Source of the DNA: a virus
Length of the DNA stretch: 20,295 nt
Virus record (IMG/VR): IMGVR_UViG_3300042433_000099
Span: 1 to 20,295 of that record
Direction: 5' to 3' (one strand)
Each line of letters begins with the position of its first letter. The stretch's first letter is position 1. Of the stretch, positions 18,804 through 20,295 are shown piece by piece. The position numbers and the translations under genes are program-made. The notes below the pieces were generated by a model that was not told the DNA's origin, searched no databases, and worked only from the letters and a program-made list of their open reading frames with translations.

Positions 18804-20295
18804 AATACGCTTTGCCCTTGCTGGTAGAGGTAGTCCATATTAGTGAATCGCACATCTGATCCGTTATTCTGGATTTTAAGACGCACAGCCGCTGAGTTAC
18901 AAACAGCTCCTACAGTCTGCCAAGCGGTAATCGGAGTGAGGCCACCGCCCCAAACCATAGAACCCCAAACCATCGAACCCCATACCATACCGGTAGGGGG
19001 TGTGTAGCTCAAAGCGCCTTGAGGGTCTGAGGCGTTGAAGTCAGTATTCAGCCCGTAAAGCACTGAGGGGGTTCCGGTGCTTTGAAGATAAGGGCGAACC
19101 ATTGTGAAATATTTGTTCCGCGCTTTGTTGCCAAAGTAGCTAAAAGCAGGAAGCACGTCAGCCTGAATAGGCACAGTCCCGTCTAGATTACCCGTCCACG
19201 CCTTTTGAATCGAGTTTCCATCCCCGTAATACAGTCCTGTAGCGGCATTCAGCCACACGGTGGCATTCCAGCCGGTCAGCTTAGTCCAAGCGCCTGTAAT
19301 CGTGTTTTGTGCGTACTGAAAATTCATCCCGTTACCAGAAGGCACGTTCAGAATCAGCATGTTGTTATCGGGGTATTGGCACAATTGCCAGCCGTAGTTA
19401 TTCTGATACGAGTTAGCCGCTTGGCTGACTGAGTTCTGAATCTTATCTGTCAAGGCCACCCGCCGATCAACAGAGGATGACAAAAGCCCTTTACCCAGAG
19501 GGAATACACCCTCCATGCAATTGATAGCAAGATCGCCGCCAAACTTAACCGCACAGCGACGCCCAATAGGTCTGCCGAGTGCGAATACTCCAACTAGCCC
19601 CCATGCAGATGCGCTAGAAGGGTCTGTGCCAGAGTAAACAGCCACTTCGCCGTTTGTACTAATAATAACAAAATGGTCATCCGAGCCGGAACCTGCGTCA
19701 ATAGTCCACGTATAGCAAGCCTGAATTGACCCGCCCAAACGAAAGATAGAACCCAGATCAAGGGAGGATGCCGCACCGCCTATGGAGTTCACCGGCAGAT
19801 ACCATACCCGCATCGAATTCTTCTCAACGAAGAAAAGCCGATTTTTGAATAGCTGAGCATGAGCTAGTAGGGTAGTGGTAACGCCGGTTATCGCGGGGGT
19901 AGATGCGCCATCAATAGAAGTCCACGCTGTACCATTCCACAAACGGGGTTTATCTACTCCATTGACAAGGTAGAGGAAAGAACCGCCCGGAGTTGTAATC
20001 TGCGCGTGTTCCCATCGTGCATTCGATAGGCCCGTTTGAACCGCCGCACCCACTGCGCCTGCCGTGGTGACGTTGTAAAACGAAGTGCCAGCCGCTGCAA
20101 ACAGTGTTGATGCGCCGGAGGTAGGCAGATACTCAACCAATGTCTCTACAGTCGCCGGAATGCCTGTAACGTGGTTTGCAGAGCCTTTGCGGATGGCGAG
20201 ATAGGATGGATATGGCCACCAGTTCTCTAGGACTACCGCATCACTCGGAGGCATATCTGCGATGCCGTCCCTGTCGTTAAGGCCAGATACGGGCG
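18800..20295 (-). CDS. Virion structural (head-tail or tail hub) protein, N-terminus cut by window edge
   Basis: At least 496 residues are visible; the frame continues past the right edge, with residues PVSGLNDRDGIADMPPSDAV upstream of the first internal ATG. The region is beta-rich, with aromatic and Gly/Ser residues. The opening DMPPSDAVVLENWWPYPSYL pattern and the repeated beta blades resemble podoviral tail-hub or packaged-DNA-stabilisation proteins (P22 gp10-like in size), which is a hypothesis. A 15-base tandem repeat encodes MVWGSMVWGSMVWGGG near residues 430-445. It probably lies at the tail or portal vertex. Confidence 0.7.
   Translation of the reverse strand, partial: PVSGLNDRDGIADMPPSDAVVLENWWPYPSYLAIRKGSANHVTGIPATVETLVEYLPTSGASTLFAAAGTSFYNVTTAGAVGAAVQTGLSNARWEHAQITTPGGSFLYLVNGVDKPRLWNGTAWTSIDGASTPAITGVTTTLLAHAQLFKNRLFFVEKNSMRVWYLPVNSIGGAASSLDLGSIFRLGGSIQACYTWTIDAGSGSDDHFVIISTNGEVAVYSGTDPSSASAWGLVGVFALGRPIGRRCAVKFGGDLAINCMEGVFPLGKGLLSSSVDRRVALTDKIQNSVSQAANSYQNNYGWQLCQYPDNNMLILNVPSGNGMNFQYAQNTITGAWTKLTGWNATVWLNAATGLYYGDGNSIQKAWTGNLDGTVPIQADVLPAFSYFGNKARNKYFTMVRPYLQSTGTPSVLYGLNTDFNASDPQGALSYTPPTGMVWGSMVWGSMVWGGGLTPITAWQTVGAVCNSAAVRLKIQNNGSDVRFTNMDYLYQQGQSVL
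18948..18988 (-). repeat. Fifteen-base tandem repeat encoding MVWGS units
   Basis: Two full units and a partial third of a 15-base period (18948-18962, 18963-18977, 18978-18988) encode MVWGS, MVWGS and MVWGG in the structural protein. The repeats are in frame and almost identical. Confidence 0.85.

Noticed and set aside
1-20295. CRISPR array, tRNA genes, insertion sequence, integrase or attachment site
   Set aside because: No regularly spaced repeats, no cloverleaf-like sequence recognised, no transposase or integrase motifs found in any supported reading frame.

Overview
The window looks like part of a tailed double-stranded DNA phage (or prophage) genome, most likely a podovirus-type phage of a Gram-negative, probably betaproteobacterial, host. 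The phage assignment rests on a GH108 endolysin next to a three-TM holin, an ERF annealing protein beside a YqaJ-type nuclease and an SSB, a tail-fibre-like protein, and a run of Ala/Gly/Gln-rich proteins typical of podoviral DNA-ejection proteins. The host guess is weaker: it rests on general resemblance of the small proteins to those of Burkholderiales phages. No terminase, portal, capsid, integrase or recognisable lysogeny repressor lies in the window, so lifestyle cannot be decided. I see no tRNA and no CRISPR array.

Layout. (1) Positions 1-7996, leftward: early genes. The far left (1-3091) is a dense train of small proteins of unknown function, several Cys-rich or membrane-anchored. Next come a lambda P-like protein and a DUF1376 replication protein (3147-4209), an HTH protein, a MazG-like pyrophosphohydrolase, a zinc-ribbon protein and a second HTH protein (4323-5248). 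A DNA methyltransferase and an SNF2-like helicase (5245-7652) and a small winged-helix-like protein (7652-7996) complete the block. (2) 7997-8125: a divergent control region. (3) 8126-11028, rightward: small unknown genes, then ERF annealing protein, YqaJ-like exonuclease and SSB (a complete single-strand-annealing recombination set), then four small genes. (4) 11025-20295, leftward: late genes. Transcription order from the right edge is a structural/tail protein (cut by the edge), a GNAT acetyltransferase, three candidate ejection proteins, a tail fibre, a small tail-associated protein, two membrane proteins, the endolysin and the holin.

The genes are packed extremely tightly. More than twenty junctions are four-base ATGA (or GTGA) stop/start overlaps or TAATG overlaps, which implies translational coupling throughout. 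The rightward block and the late block converge with stop codons sharing TTAA, leaving no spacer for a conventional terminator.

The most interesting unexplained signal is a family of four related ~20-base elements (consensus about AGGGTWWWCMCCWATA). Each is oriented with local transcription and sits at a gene boundary or close to a gene end: two on the minus strand (2709-2730, 3133-3154) and two on the plus strand (8053-8075, 10346-10366). The plus copies run directly into an ATG-CAA start. Other points worth checking are a hydrophobic reading frame lacking a start codon (2609-2707), a promoter with an adjacent palindrome upstream of the replication genes (4281-4335), a cluster of micro-ORFs, and a duplicated coiled-coil module (1731-1769 and 2384-2422).
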